A stretch of DNA of 64,000 nucleotides from Nocardiopsis quinghaiensis. GTDB taxonomy: Bacteria; Actinomycetota; Actinomycetes; Streptosporangiales; Streptosporangiaceae. Positions 27,413 to 35,578 of the stretch are shown here, in pieces. The notes under the pieces are model-generated. The model was not told the DNA's origin. It searched no databases and saw only the letters and a program-made list of their open reading frames with translations. The position numbers were made by a program, and so were the translations under genes. The stretch spans positions 1 through 64,000 of the forward strand of contig NZ_VWVU01000003.1 of NCBI RefSeq assembly GCF_008638365.1, read 5' to 3'. The first letter of the stretch is position 1, and every line of letters starts with the position of its first letter.

Positions 27413-28141
27413 ATGGACACGGAGACCGGCACGGACAAGGGCGGCGGGGCGCCGGCTGTCCTGGTCGTCGACGACGACCCCCTCATCCTCAGGACGCTGG
27501 AGGTGAACCTGCGCGCCCGCGGCTACACCGCCTACCTGGCCGACACCGGGGAGCACGCGCTCAGGCTCGTCGCCCGTTACCGCCCCGACCTGCTCCTGCT
27601 CGACCTGGGGCTGCCCGGGATGGACGGCCTGGAGGTCCTGCGGGGGCTGCGCGGATGGACGGACGTGCCGGTGGTCGTGCTCTCGGGGCGCGACACCGAG
27701 GCGATGAAGGTCGAGGCGCTGGACATGGGCGCGGACGACTACGTGATCAAGCCCTTCGGCATGGACGAGCTGTTCGCCCGGGTGCGTGCGGCCATGCGCC
27801 GCTCCACGGCGCCCGAGTACGAGGAGCCGGTGGTCACCGCGGACTTCACGATCGACCTGGCCGCCAAACAGGTCGTCAAGGACGGCGCCCCGGTGCGGCT
27901 GACGCCGCGGCAGTGGCACATCGTGGAGGTCCTGGCACGCGACCCCGACCGCCTGGTCACCCACAAGTACCTGCTCAACGAGGTGTGGGGCCCCTCCTAC
28001 GGGCGTGAGACCAACTACCTGCGGGTGTTCATGACCAAGATCCGCCAGCGTCTGGAGCCGGATCCGCCGCATCCGCGCTACTTCCTCACCGAGCCCGGCC
28101 TGGGCTACCGGTTCCGGCCGGAGGGGAACGGCGGGGCGTGA
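27413..28141 (+). CDS. kdpE: KdpE-type OmpR-family response regulator
   Basis: 242 residues, ATG 27413 after GCAGGAA. The receiver domain starts VLVVDDDPLILRTLEVNLRA. The phospho-acceptor Asp is in LLLLDLGLPGMDG (~residue 65). Conserved Lys in DDYVIKPFGMDELFAR. The C-terminal winged helix contains LTPRQWHIVEVLARDPDRLVTHKYLLNEVWG and ETNYLRVFMTKIRQRLE, typical of KdpE. It is transcribed away from kdpD across 248 bases, whereas kdpDE is normally one operon. Confidence 0.93.
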   Translation: MDTETGTDKGGGAPAVLVVDDDPLILRTLEVNLRARGYTAYLADTGEHALRLVARYRPDLLLLDLGLPGMDGLEVLRGLRGWTDVPVVVLSGRDTEAMKVEALDMGADDYVIKPFGMDELFARVRAAMRRSTAPEYEEPVVTADFTIDLAAKQVVKDGAPVRLTPRQWHIVEVLARDPDRLVTHKYLLNEVWGPSYGRETNYLRVFMTKIRQRLEPDPPHPRYFLTEPGLGYRFRPEGNGGA

Positions 28142-28155
28142 GCGCCGATATCGGC

Positions 28156-28171
28156 AGGGCGCCGGCGCCCT
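28156..28171. terminator. Perfect palindrome after kdpE
   Basis: agggcgcc-ggcgccct, 16 bp without a loop, 15 bases beyond the kdpE stop. Could act as part of a terminator or be a protein site. The remaining gap to 28347 has no supported gene. Confidence 0.35.
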
Positions 28172-28347
28172 CACGTGCCCCGCGCGTCCTGGTCCGGTTC
28201 AGCGCCGTCGCGGACCGGAGGCTGCGCGGCCTGGCCCGATGTGCCCAGCCGCCCCAGCTGAGGGTGGCGGCCTTCGGGCCCTGGTCCTGGCTGTGGCGCT
28301 GACGCTGATGACCGCCGCCCCGTTCACGCTGGACCGGTCGCCTCCGG

Positions 28348-29253
28348 TCAGGGCTGTGGGGCGTCCTGGGGAGCGCAGCCGCAGGCGGCGGCGGAGCACT
28401 CCTCCCCCTCCGGGCGCCGCCGCTCCAGCAGGACCGTGTCCCGCCAGACACCGTGGTGCCGGGCGATGCGCTCGCGCACGCCGACGGTGCGGAAACCGGC
28501 CTGGTGGTGCAGGGCCAGGCCGGCGCGGTTCTCGGGGAGGACCGAGGTCTGCAGGGTCCACAGCCCGGCGTGGTCGGCCTCGGTGACCTGCCGGTACAGC
28601 AGCGCCTTGCCCACGCCCCGGCCCCGTGCGCCCTCGGCGACGTAGACGGAGGTCTCGGCGACCCCGGAGTAGGCCCCGCGGGCGGAGACGGGCGAGGCGG
28701 CGGCCCATCCGACCACCCTTCCCCCGGCCTCGGCGACCCAGCGGTGGCCGTCGGCCCACCCGTCCCTGAGGGCGTCCACGCCGGGGACCTCGGTCTCGAA
28801 GGTGGCGTTCCCGGTGGCGATGCCCTGGGCGTAGATGTCGCGCACCCGCTCCAGGTCGGCGTCGGCCATGGCCCGGGTGGTGACGTCTGCGGGCAGGTCG
28901 GTGGGGCAGCAGGGGCGGGCGTTGAGCATGCCCATGACGGCGTCGGCGGCGTGCGGCAGGCCCGTGCAGCAGGTCGGGTTGATGGCCACGCGGGTGGAGG
29001 TGCCCGCCCGGGTCATGGTCACGAAGCCGACCTCGGCGAGCTTGCGCAGGTGGTGGGAGACGGTCGGCTGGCGGATGTCCACCGCGCGGGCGAGTTCGCC
29101 CACGCTGATCGACCCCGGGTGGGCGGCGACGGTGTGCAGCAGGCGTACGCGCATCGGTTCGGCCAGGCAGGCGAACCACGCCGCGTAGGTCTCGGCGTCC
29201 TGTGCGGGGAGCGTCTCGGATGCGGGTGCTGGGGCGGAGCTCGTCACGGTCAT
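28348..29253 (-). CDS. ArsR-type repressor fused to a PAT-like GNAT acetyltransferase (ArsR-ArsN fusion)
   Basis: 301 residues. Residues ~20-105 are an ArsR winged helix (ACLAEPMRVRLLHTVAAHPG, VDIRQPTVSHHLRKLAEVGF). Vicinal cysteines NPTCCTG and ARPCCPTD follow, candidate arsenite ligands. Residues ~122-280 are a phosphinothricin-acetyltransferase-like GNAT: DLERVRDIYAQGIATGNATFETEVP, SVYVAEGARGRGVGKALLYRQV (acetyl-CoA loop) and ENRAGLALHHQAGFRTVGV. A Cys-rich tail (ECSAAACGC) ends the chain. ArsN1 relatives acetylate arsinothricin and phosphinothricin, so organoarsenical resistance coupled to its own arsenic sensor is inferred. Divergent from the flavoprotein operon at 29361. Confidence 0.88.
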   Translation of the reverse strand: MTVTSSAPAPASETLPAQDAETYAAWFACLAEPMRVRLLHTVAAHPGSISVGELARAVDIRQPTVSHHLRKLAEVGFVTMTRAGTSTRVAINPTCCTGLPHAADAVMGMLNARPCCPTDLPADVTTRAMADADLERVRDIYAQGIATGNATFETEVPGVDALRDGWADGHRWVAEAGGRVVGWAAASPVSARGAYSGVAETSVYVAEGARGRGVGKALLYRQVTEADHAGLWTLQTSVLPENRAGLALHHQAGFRTVGVRERIARHHGVWRDTVLLERRRPEGEECSAAACGCAPQDAPQP

Positions 29254-29279
29254 ACCCCCATTATCGGTGATGATCTATA

Positions 29280-29308
29280 TCGATGAAAGTCGATGTTGCG
29301 TTCATCGA
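29280..29308. promoter_or_regulatory. Inverted repeat, probable ArsR operator
   Basis: tcgatgaa (29280-29287) and ttcatcga (29301-29308), 8-bp arms 13 bases apart, in the divergent promoter region between the ArsR fusion and the flavoprotein gene. A third direct 'tcgatg' lies between the arms. Confidence 0.65.
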
Positions 29309-29310
29309 TC

Positions 29311-29340
29311 GGTGTCTATATGGTTCTCTTCATAGACACC
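29311..29340. promoter_or_regulatory. Second inverted repeat in the arsenic divergent promoter
   Basis: ggtgtctat (29311-29319) and atagacacc (29332-29340), perfect 9-bp arms around 12 bases, 20 bases before the flavoprotein ATG at 29361. Unlike the site at 29280 in sequence, so it may serve another regulator or be an RNA hairpin. Confidence 0.6.
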
Positions 29341-29360
29341 AGTCGATGAAAGGGCGTGTC

Positions 29361-30707
29361 ATGGTCGAGGAGCGTACGGTCGTGGTGATCGGTGCCGGTC
29401 CGGTGGGGCTCGCCGCGGCGGCGGAGCTGACCGAGCGCGGATTGCCCGTCCTGGTCCTGGAGAAGGGCGACGGTGCCGGAGCGGCGGTGCGCGAGTGGGG
29501 GCACGTACGCCTGTTCTCCATGTGGCGCGACCTGGTCGACCCCGCGGCGGAGAAGCTGCTCACCGCCGCCGGCTGGCGGCGCCCCGCCGACGAGGGCTAT
29601 CCGACCGGCCGGGAGTGGGCCGAGGACTACCTGGCCCCGCTCGCCGACGTCCTGGGGGAGAGGGTGCGCTTCGGCGCCGAGGTCACCGGTGTCAGCCGCC
29701 TGGGCCGGGACCGGGTGGTCGACGCCGGACGGCAGGAGCAGCCCTTCACCGTCCGGGTGCGCACCGACCACGGCGAGGAGCGGATCCTGGCCCGCGCGGT
29801 CGTGGACGCCTCCGGGACCTGGGGATCGCCCAACCCGGCGGGCGGTGACGGCCTGCCCGCGCTGGGCGAGGCGGCGGTGACCGAGCACCTCTCCTACCGC
29901 GTTCCCGACCTGGCAGACCCCGGGGCGCGTGCCCGTCACGCGGGCCGTACCACGGCGGTCGTGGGCCGGGGCCACTCGGCGCTGACCGCCCTGGTCTCCC
30001 TGGCCGCGCTGGCCGAGCAGGAGCCCGGCACCCGTGCGGTGTGGGTGCTGCGGCGCGGGGAGGTCGGCGACGCCTTCGGCGGGGGCGCGGACGACCAGCT
30101 CGCCGCGCGCGGCGCCCTGGGACAGCGCGCGAGGAAGGCCGTGGAGGCCGGGCACATCCGGGTGGTCACGGGATTCCGTACCGCCGAGGTCCGATCGGAG
30201 CGGGACGGGCGCCTGGTGCTGGTGGACGAGGGCGGCCGCGCGCTGGAACCGGTGGGGGAGGCCGTGGTGCTGACCGGGTTCCGTCCCGACCTGTCCCCGC
30301 TGTCGGAGATCCGGCTGGGGTTGGACACCACGCTGCAGGCACCGGTGGGACTGGCCCCGCTCATCGACCCCAACGTGCACTCCTGCGGCACCGTCTACCC
30401 CCACGGGGCCGAGGAGTTGGCGCACCCGGAGGAGGGGTTCTTCCTGGCGGGGATGAAGTCCTACGGGCGTGCCCCCACCTTCCTCACCCTGACCGGGTAC
30501 GAGCAGGTGCGCAGTATCGCCGCCCATCTGGCCGGTGACCGGGAGGGCGCGGCCCGGGTGGAGCTGACCCTGCCCGACACGGGGGTGTGCGGCGGCGCGG
30601 GCCTGTTCGACGAGCCCGACACCCCGGAGGAGGTCCAGGCACAGGGCGGCTGCTGCGGTCCCGCCCCGCAGACGGTCGACCTGGGCCGGTCGGCTCCGGT
30701 GGCGTGA
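29361..30707 (+). CDS. FAD-dependent oxidoreductase of the arsenic island
   Basis: 448 residues from ATG 29361; the in-frame ATG at 29283 lies inside the operator region and is rejected. N-terminal FAD Rossmann motif VVVIGAGPVGLAAAAEL. Central NAD(P) site TTAVVGRGHSALTALVSL, where the usual GxGxS/A becomes GRGHSA. FRPDLSPLSEIRLGLD and FFLAGMKSYGRAPTFLTLTGYEQVRSIAAHL follow. The C-terminal tail is Cys-rich (TGVCGGAG, QGGCCGPAP), a common mark of proteins in arsenic operons. The reaction is unknown; an arsenic-linked oxidation is inferred from context only. The GTG of the next gene overlaps its stop. Confidence 0.85.
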   Translation: MVEERTVVVIGAGPVGLAAAAELTERGLPVLVLEKGDGAGAAVREWGHVRLFSMWRDLVDPAAEKLLTAAGWRRPADEGYPTGREWAEDYLAPLADVLGERVRFGAEVTGVSRLGRDRVVDAGRQEQPFTVRVRTDHGEERILARAVVDASGTWGSPNPAGGDGLPALGEAAVTEHLSYRVPDLADPGARARHAGRTTAVVGRGHSALTALVSLAALAEQEPGTRAVWVLRRGEVGDAFGGGADDQLAARGALGQRARKAVEAGHIRVVTGFRTAEVRSERDGRLVLVDEGGRALEPVGEAVVLTGFRPDLSPLSEIRLGLDTTLQAPVGLAPLIDPNVHSCGTVYPHGAEELAHPEEGFFLAGMKSYGRAPTFLTLTGYEQVRSIAAHLAGDREGAARVELTLPDTGVCGGAGLFDEPDTPEEVQAQGGCCGPAPQTVDLGRSAPVA

Positions 30708-31183
30708 CACGCGTGACCTCCGGCGCCTCCGGCGTGTCCGGCGTGCCCGCGCGGGTTCTGACCGCCGCGCGGACACACCGGGGGCTGGTGACCCTGTGCG
30801 TCACCGTCACCACCAGTTACGGAGTGCTGTTCTACGCCTTTCCGGTCCTGTCCCCGGCCATCTCCTCCGACACCGGCTGGTCCCTGACCACGGTCACCGC
30901 GCTGTTCTCGGCCTCCCAGGTCATGGCCGGCCTGGGCACGGTCGCGGTGGGGCGGTGGCTGCACCACCGCGGTCCACGACCGGTCATGGCGTCCGCCGCC
31001 CTGGTCGCTGTCCCCTCGCTGGCGGTACTGGCGTCGGCACGCGACCTGTGGCTCTTCGGCGCTGCCCTGGCCGGGCCCCTGGGCGGCTACCCGGCGGCGT
31101 TCACCGTGCTGGGAGCCCTGGCGGCCGCGGGCGCCGCGACCGCGCTGGCCAGCGGTCCCCGCCCGCTCCCGGCCCCGCCCTGA
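30704..31183 (+). CDS. Shortened MFS transporter
   Basis: 159 residues, GTG start overlapping the previous stop. It begins as a normal MFS protein (TLCVTVTTSYGVLFYAFPVL, SLTTVTALFSASQVMAGLGTVAVGRWL, RPVMASAALVAVPSLAVLA, DLWLFGAALAG). It then jumps to GGYPAAFTVLGALAAAGAATAL and a short PRPLPAPP tail. About seven of the usual 12 helices are missing. An in-frame internal deletion best explains this. The residual gene may be non-functional. In the island the intact form would have been an efflux pump partnered with the flavoprotein. Confidence 0.75.
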   Translation: MTRVTSGASGVSGVPARVLTAARTHRGLVTLCVTVTTSYGVLFYAFPVLSPAISSDTGWSLTTVTALFSASQVMAGLGTVAVGRWLHHRGPRPVMASAALVAVPSLAVLASARDLWLFGAALAGPLGGYPAAFTVLGALAAAGAATALASGPRPLPAPP

Positions 31184-31258
31184 TCCGACCGCACACCACC
31201 GTGCCGCCACGTTGGGACGGCACGGACCCCCTCCCCGTACCGACGAAGGAGCTCGACC

Positions 31259-32323
31259 ATGGAACACGCGCCCCTGGTGGTCATCGGAGCCGGACAGGCC
31301 GGCCTGGCCACGGCCCACGCCGCCAACCGCCGCGGGGTGAGCCCCCTGCTACTGGAGGCCGCCGACCACGTGGGCGGCTCGTGGCCGCACTACTACGACG
31401 GCCTGACGCTGTTCTCCCCCGCGCGCTTCTCCGCCCTCCCCGGACGGCCTCTGCCCGGCGACCCGGACCGCTACCCGTCACGCGAGGAGATCACGGACTA
31501 CCTGCGCGACTACGCCGACCACCTGGACGCCGACATCCGCCGCGGCCGGCGGGTGGAACGGGTCGAGCGCTCGGAGGAGGGCCTCCTTCTCACCACGGAC
31601 GACGGGTCCCGGGTGCGTGCCCCGGCGGTGGTCGCCGCCACCGGCGGCTTCGCCCGCCCGCACCGCCCGGTCCTGCCGGGACTGGAGGACTTCACCGGTA
31701 CCGTGCGGCACGCCGCCGAGTACCGTTCCCCCGCACCCTTCGCGGGGCAGCGCGTCGTGGTGGTCGGGGGCGGCAACTCCGGGGTGCAGATCGCCGCCGA
31801 ACTCTCCGGGGCGGCCCGGGTCAGCCTGGCCACCCGGTCGCCGGTGGCCTGGGCGAACCAGCGGCCCCTGGGCCGGGACATCCACTGGTGGTTCGTGCGC
31901 AGCGGTCTGGACGCCGCCCCGCTGCGCCGGGTGTGGGAGAAGGGGCCGACCCTGGTCAGCGACGACGGCCGCTACCGGACGGCGTTCGCCTCGGGCAACC
32001 CCGACCGGCGGGAGATGTTCGTCCGACTGGAGGGCGACAAGGCCACCTGGGCCGACGGCACGGTGGAGAGGGTGGACACCGTCCTGCTCGCCACCGGCTA
32101 CCGGCCCGCCCTGGACCCCCTGGCCCCCACCGGGGCGCTGGACGAGCGCGGGCGCCCGCAGCACAGGGGCGGAGTCTCCACCACCGTTCCGGGGCTGGGG
32201 TACGTGGGGCTGGAGTTTCAGCGCAGTTTCTCCTCGGCCACCCTGCGCGGGGTCGGCCGGGACGCGCGTCACGTGCTGCGGCGGATCCTGCCCCGGGGCC
32301 GCCGGTGGCCCACCGCGCCCTGA
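31259..32323 (+). CDS. ArsO-like flavin-containing monooxygenase (copy 1)
   Basis: 354 residues, ATG 31259 after AAGGAG. FAD motif LVVIGAGQAGLATAHAA. DHVGGSWPHYYDGLTLFSPARFSALPG is the block of the small FMO/ArsO group. NADPH motif VVVVGGGNSGVQIAAELS. FMO-type LLATGYRPALDPL. ArsO proteins sit in arsenic clusters of Streptomyces and other bacteria; their substrate is unclear. Convergent with the second ArsO-like gene at 32361. Confidence 0.87.
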   Translation: MEHAPLVVIGAGQAGLATAHAANRRGVSPLLLEAADHVGGSWPHYYDGLTLFSPARFSALPGRPLPGDPDRYPSREEITDYLRDYADHLDADIRRGRRVERVERSEEGLLLTTDDGSRVRAPAVVAATGGFARPHRPVLPGLEDFTGTVRHAAEYRSPAPFAGQRVVVVGGGNSGVQIAAELSGAARVSLATRSPVAWANQRPLGRDIHWWFVRSGLDAAPLRRVWEKGPTLVSDDGRYRTAFASGNPDRREMFVRLEGDKATWADGTVERVDTVLLATGYRPALDPLAPTGALDERGRPQHRGGVSTTVPGLGYVGLEFQRSFSSATLRGVGRDARHVLRRILPRGRRWPTAP

Positions 32324-32360
32324 CCTGGCGCCGAGCGGCGGCACCCGCGGCTCCGACGCC

Positions 32361-33440
32361 CTACCCCTCCTGCGCGAGGGCGCCGGTGACCTCGGCGACC
32401 GTGGCCTTGGCCGCGCGCCCGGCCCCGATGAGGGTGGCCGAGGCGGGTCCGGTCCAGTCGCCGTAGCCCAGCAGGAACAGGCGGGGCTCGGCCACCGCGC
32501 GGGTGCCCTCCAGGGCGATCCGGCCCCGGCCGTCCCGCAGTCCCAGGGGGGCGAGGTGGTCCAGGACCGGCCGGAATCCCGTGCACCACAGGACCGCGTC
32601 GCACTCCAGGGCGGTGCCGTCCGCCCAGGCCACCCCGGTGCGGGTGAGCCGCTCGAACATCGGCTCGGCCTTGAGCGCGCCGCGTTCGCGGGCCTCCCGT
32701 ACGCTCGGCACCACCACGATGTCGCCCAGGTCGCCGATGCCCTCCACCGGTCGGCCGCCGTCTCCTCCGGCCCGCTGGCTCCGGGCGGCGATGTCGAACA
32801 GGGCGCGGCCGTCCACGTCGTCGGGCAGGAACCGGGGCGGGCGAAGGGTGACCCAGGTGGTCTCGGCGACCTGGGAGAGTTCGGCGAGGATCTGCGCCGC
32901 GGAGTTGCCGCCGCCCACGACGACGACCCGCTGCCCGGCGAACTCCTCCGGGCCCCGGTAGTCGACGGTGTGCGGTTGCCCGCCCGCGAACTCCTCCCGT
33001 CCCGCGACGTCGGGCACGTGGGGCGCGAGCCAGGTGCCGGTGGCGCTGACGACGTACCGGGCCCGCCACGTTCCCTCCCGCGCGAGGACCCGCAGCGCTC
33101 CGTCCGCCCGCTCGACCCGTTCCACGTGGACCGGGCGGCGCACGGGCAGGCCGTAGCGATGCTCGTACTCGGCCAGGTACCAGGCCACGTGCCGTGCGCT
33201 GGGGTAGTCGCGGCCCTCCTCGGCGGGCATCCACCAGCCCGGCAGCATGCTGTGCCCGGCGGGGGAGAACAGCCGCAGCGAGTGCCAGTACTCCGTCCAG
33301 GAGCCGCCGGGCTCCTCGCGCGCGTCCAGGATGGCGAAGTCCAGACCGGCCCGCCGCAGGAAGTACCCGGCGGCCAGCCCGGCCTGTCCGCCGCCGACGA
33401 CCACCACGTCGTGTACGTGCTCCGCGCCGTTCGTCTCCAC
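32361..33440 (-). CDS. ArsO-like flavin-containing monooxygenase (copy 2)
   Basis: 359 residues from GTG 33440, after GGGGAGAG. The same architecture as the gene at 31259: VVVVGGGQAGLAAGYFLRRAG, GGSWTEYWHSLRLFSPAGHSMLPGW, VVVVGGGNSAAQILAELSQV and LWCTGFRPVLDHLAPLGL. It differs from copy 1 enough to be an older paralogue or independently acquired. Downstream of, and on the same strand as, the ACR3 gene, so it may belong to the arsR-acr3 operon. Confidence 0.87.
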   Translation of the reverse strand: METNGAEHVHDVVVVGGGQAGLAAGYFLRRAGLDFAILDAREEPGGSWTEYWHSLRLFSPAGHSMLPGWWMPAEEGRDYPSARHVAWYLAEYEHRYGLPVRRPVHVERVERADGALRVLAREGTWRARYVVSATGTWLAPHVPDVAGREEFAGGQPHTVDYRGPEEFAGQRVVVVGGGNSAAQILAELSQVAETTWVTLRPPRFLPDDVDGRALFDIAARSQRAGGDGGRPVEGIGDLGDIVVVPSVREARERGALKAEPMFERLTRTGVAWADGTALECDAVLWCTGFRPVLDHLAPLGLRDGRGRIALEGTRAVAEPRLFLLGYGDWTGPASATLIGAGRAAKATVAEVTGALAQEG

Positions 33441-33547
33441 CGCTCTCCCCGTCGTCGTGCGCGCGTGCGCGCGTGCCCTCACTCCGATTCCCGCGGCCGT
33501 CGCGGGCCCGCGCGCACCGAACCACGTGCGGGCCCCGACCGCCGCCG

Positions 33548-34630
33548 CTACCGCGGTGCGGGTGCGAACCTCCTGCGCCAGGCCAGGGACACGTACACCA
33601 GCCCCACCAGCACCGGCACCTCGATCAGCGGTCCCACGACCCCGGCCAGCGCCTGGCCGGAGGTGACCCCGAAGGTGGCGATGGCCACCGCGATGGCCAG
33701 TTCGAAGTTGTTGCCCGCCGCGGTGAAGGCCAGCGTGGCGGTGCGGCCGTAGCCCAGCCCGATCGCCTTGCCGAACGCGAACGTGCCGAACCACATGATG
33801 ACGAAGTAGGCCAGCAGCGGGACGGCGATACGTACCACGTCCAGGGGCTGGCTGGTGATCGTGCCGCCCTGCAGCGCGAACAGCAGCACGATGGTGAACA
33901 GGAGCCCGTACAGCGCCCACGGGCCGATCCGGGGCAGGAACGCCGACTCGTAGCGCTCCCGTCCCATACGGCGCTCACCGAGCGTGCGGGTGGCGAACCC
34001 CGCGAGGAGCGGGACGCCGAGGAAGATCACCACGTTGAGGGCGATCAGCCAGGGGGAGGCGTCCAGGCCGCCGGTATCCAGGCCCAGCCACCCGGGCAGC
34101 AGGTCCAGGTAGAACCAGCCCAGCAGTCCGAAGACCAGTACCTGGAAGACCGAGTTCAGTGCGACGAGCACGGCCGCGGCCTCACGGTCGCCGCAGGCCA
34201 GGTCGTTCCAGATGATGACCATGGCGATGCACCGGGCCAGGCCGACGATGATGAGTCCGGTGCGGTACTCGGGCAGGTCGGCCAGGAAGATCCAGGCCAG
34301 CGCGAACATCACCGCCGGGCCCACGAGCCAGTTGACCACCAGCGAGGAGACCAGCAGCCGCCGGTCGCGGGTGACGGTGTCCAGCCGGTCGTAGCGGACC
34401 TTGGCCAGCACCGGGTACATCATCACCAGCAGGCCCAGGGCGATGGGCAGGGAGATCCCGCCGACCTCCAGCGCTGCCAGGACCTCGTTCAGGCCGGGGA
34501 CCAGGCGCCCCAGGCCCAGGCCGACGGCCATGGCGAGCAGGATCCACACCGCCAGGAACCGGTCCAGCGTGGACAGCTTCGCCACGACGGAGGAGTCGGC
34601 GACGTCGGCCCTCTCGTTGGTCGCGGCCAT
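33548..34630 (-). CDS. acr3: ACR3-family arsenite efflux permease
   Basis: 360 residues, ten helices. Family blocks: LTRDRRLL-type region at LVSSLVVNWLVGPAVMFALAWIFL, GLARCIAMVIIWNDLACGDREAAAVLVALNSVFQVL (the conserved Cys of TM4 is the one in LARCIAMV) and TAAGNNFELAIAVAIATFGV (TM9 Glu). It expels As(III) across the cytoplasmic membrane using the proton gradient. The start at 34630 shares one base with the arsR stop, so translation is coupled. Confidence 0.95.
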   Translation of the reverse strand: MAATNERADVADSSVVAKLSTLDRFLAVWILLAMAVGLGLGRLVPGLNEVLAALEVGGISLPIALGLLVMMYPVLAKVRYDRLDTVTRDRRLLVSSLVVNWLVGPAVMFALAWIFLADLPEYRTGLIIVGLARCIAMVIIWNDLACGDREAAAVLVALNSVFQVLVFGLLGWFYLDLLPGWLGLDTGGLDASPWLIALNVVIFLGVPLLAGFATRTLGERRMGRERYESAFLPRIGPWALYGLLFTIVLLFALQGGTITSQPLDVVRIAVPLLAYFVIMWFGTFAFGKAIGLGYGRTATLAFTAAGNNFELAIAVAIATFGVTSGQALAGVVGPLIEVPVLVGLVYVSLAWRRRFAPAPR

Positions 34631-34941
34631 CAGCAGGGCCTCCGGTTCTCGTGGGCGCAGGTGGAGCGGGCGGTCCGGGCCAGTTCGGCGAGTGCCCCGG
34701 ACAGCGACTCCAGGGCTTCGGGGCGCAGCCGGTAGTAGGTGAAACGGCCGCAGGGCTCGGTCTCCACCACCCCGGCCTCGCGCAGGATGCGCAGGTGGTT
34801 GGACAGGTTGGTCTGGCGCGCACCGGTCTCGTTCATCAGGTGCGTCGTACACAGGGTCTCGCGGGCGAGCAGGGTCACGATCCGCAGTCTGAGCGGGTCG
34901 GCCACCGCCTTGATCGCATCAGCATCGACTGACATCAGCAT
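34630..34941 (-). CDS. arsR: ArsR-type arsenic-responsive repressor
   Basis: 103 residues (in-frame ATG also at 34935). Winged helix: AVADPLRLRIVTLLARETLCTTHLMNETGARQTNLSNHLRILREAGVV. Cys in ETLCTTHLM, in EPCGRFTYYRL and two in the C-terminal CAHENRRPC are candidate As(III) ligands. The classic CVC motif of E. coli ArsR is absent, so the sensing site is of another actinobacterial type. It represses the acr3 operon and probably the divergent arsC. Confidence 0.93.
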   Translation of the reverse strand: MLMSVDADAIKAVADPLRLRIVTLLARETLCTTHLMNETGARQTNLSNHLRILREAGVVETEPCGRFTYYRLRPEALESLSGALAELARTARSTCAHENRRPC

Positions 34942-34945
34942 GCGG

Positions 34946-34975
34946 TGATACTATCGCATCATCATCGGCTGATAC
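34946..34975. promoter_or_regulatory. arsR/arsC divergent promoter with probable ArsR operator
   Basis: tgatac is repeated at 34946 and 34970, and atca-tcggc-tgat forms an inverted repeat at 34961-34973, immediately upstream of arsR. The remaining 34976-35121 region precedes arsC and contains no other supported feature. Confidence 0.5.
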
Positions 34976-35121
34976 GAAGTGAACGGCCCACCACCGACCC
35001 CACGGTGCTCCGAGCGGCCGGTCCGCGCGCGATCCGCGACGGGATCGACGCGCATGTCGGTGAGCCCCTGACCTGTCGGCCGTCCCGACCGCCACCACCA
35101 CCGCATCCGAGAAGAGTAGAC

Positions 35122-35553
35122 ATGACCAGCATCGACAAGCCGTCCGTCCTGTTCGTGTGCGTCCACAACGCGGGCCGTTCCCAGATGGCCGCCGCCTGGC
35201 TCGCCCACCTGGCCGGGGAGCGTGTCGAGGTCCGCTCCGCCGGGTCCGCGCCCGCCGACGCGCTCAACCCCGCCGTGGTCGAGGCCATGGCCGAGGTCGG
35301 CATCGACATCACCGACCAGAACCCCAAGATCCTCACCGTCGAGGCCGTCGAGGCCTCCGACGTGTGCGTCACCATGGGCTGTGGCGACACCTGCCCCGTC
35401 TTCCCCGGCAAGCGCTACCTCGACTGGACCCTGACCGACCCCGCCGGACAGGGCGTGGAGGCGGTCCGACCCATCCGCGACGAGATCAGGAAGCGCGTCG
35501 AGGGGCTCATCGCCGAGATCGCTCCCGCCGGGAGGAACGCCTCCCCGCGCTGA
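35122..35553 (+). CDS. arsC: Arsenate reductase (low-molecular-weight phosphatase type)
   Basis: 143 residues, ATG 35122 after GAAGAG. N-terminal P-loop CVHNAGRSQMAAAW (CX5R) holds the nucleophilic Cys. Two further Cys in TMGCGDTCPVFPGKRYLDW are the redox pair used in the Cys relay. Reduces As(V) to As(III), which ACR3 then exports. Thioredoxin or mycothiol could be the reductant; actinobacterial relatives use both. Faces away from arsR. Confidence 0.95.
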   Translation: MTSIDKPSVLFVCVHNAGRSQMAAAWLAHLAGERVEVRSAGSAPADALNPAVVEAMAEVGIDITDQNPKILTVEAVEASDVCVTMGCGDTCPVFPGKRYLDWTLTDPAGQGVEAVRPIRDEIRKRVEGLIAEIAPAGRNASPR

Positions 35554-35578
35554 TCCCGGCGGGCACGGGCGCCAGTGG

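Noticed and set aside
28239..28586. Small plus-strand frame with a hydrophobic start after kdpE
   Set aside because: No ribosome site, its second half is antisense to the ArsR-acetyltransferase gene, and the hydrophobic part is too short to trust.
29283..29360. Earlier ATG for the arsenic-island flavoprotein
   Set aside because: It falls within the inverted repeats of the promoter; the FAD motif begins immediately after ATG 29361.
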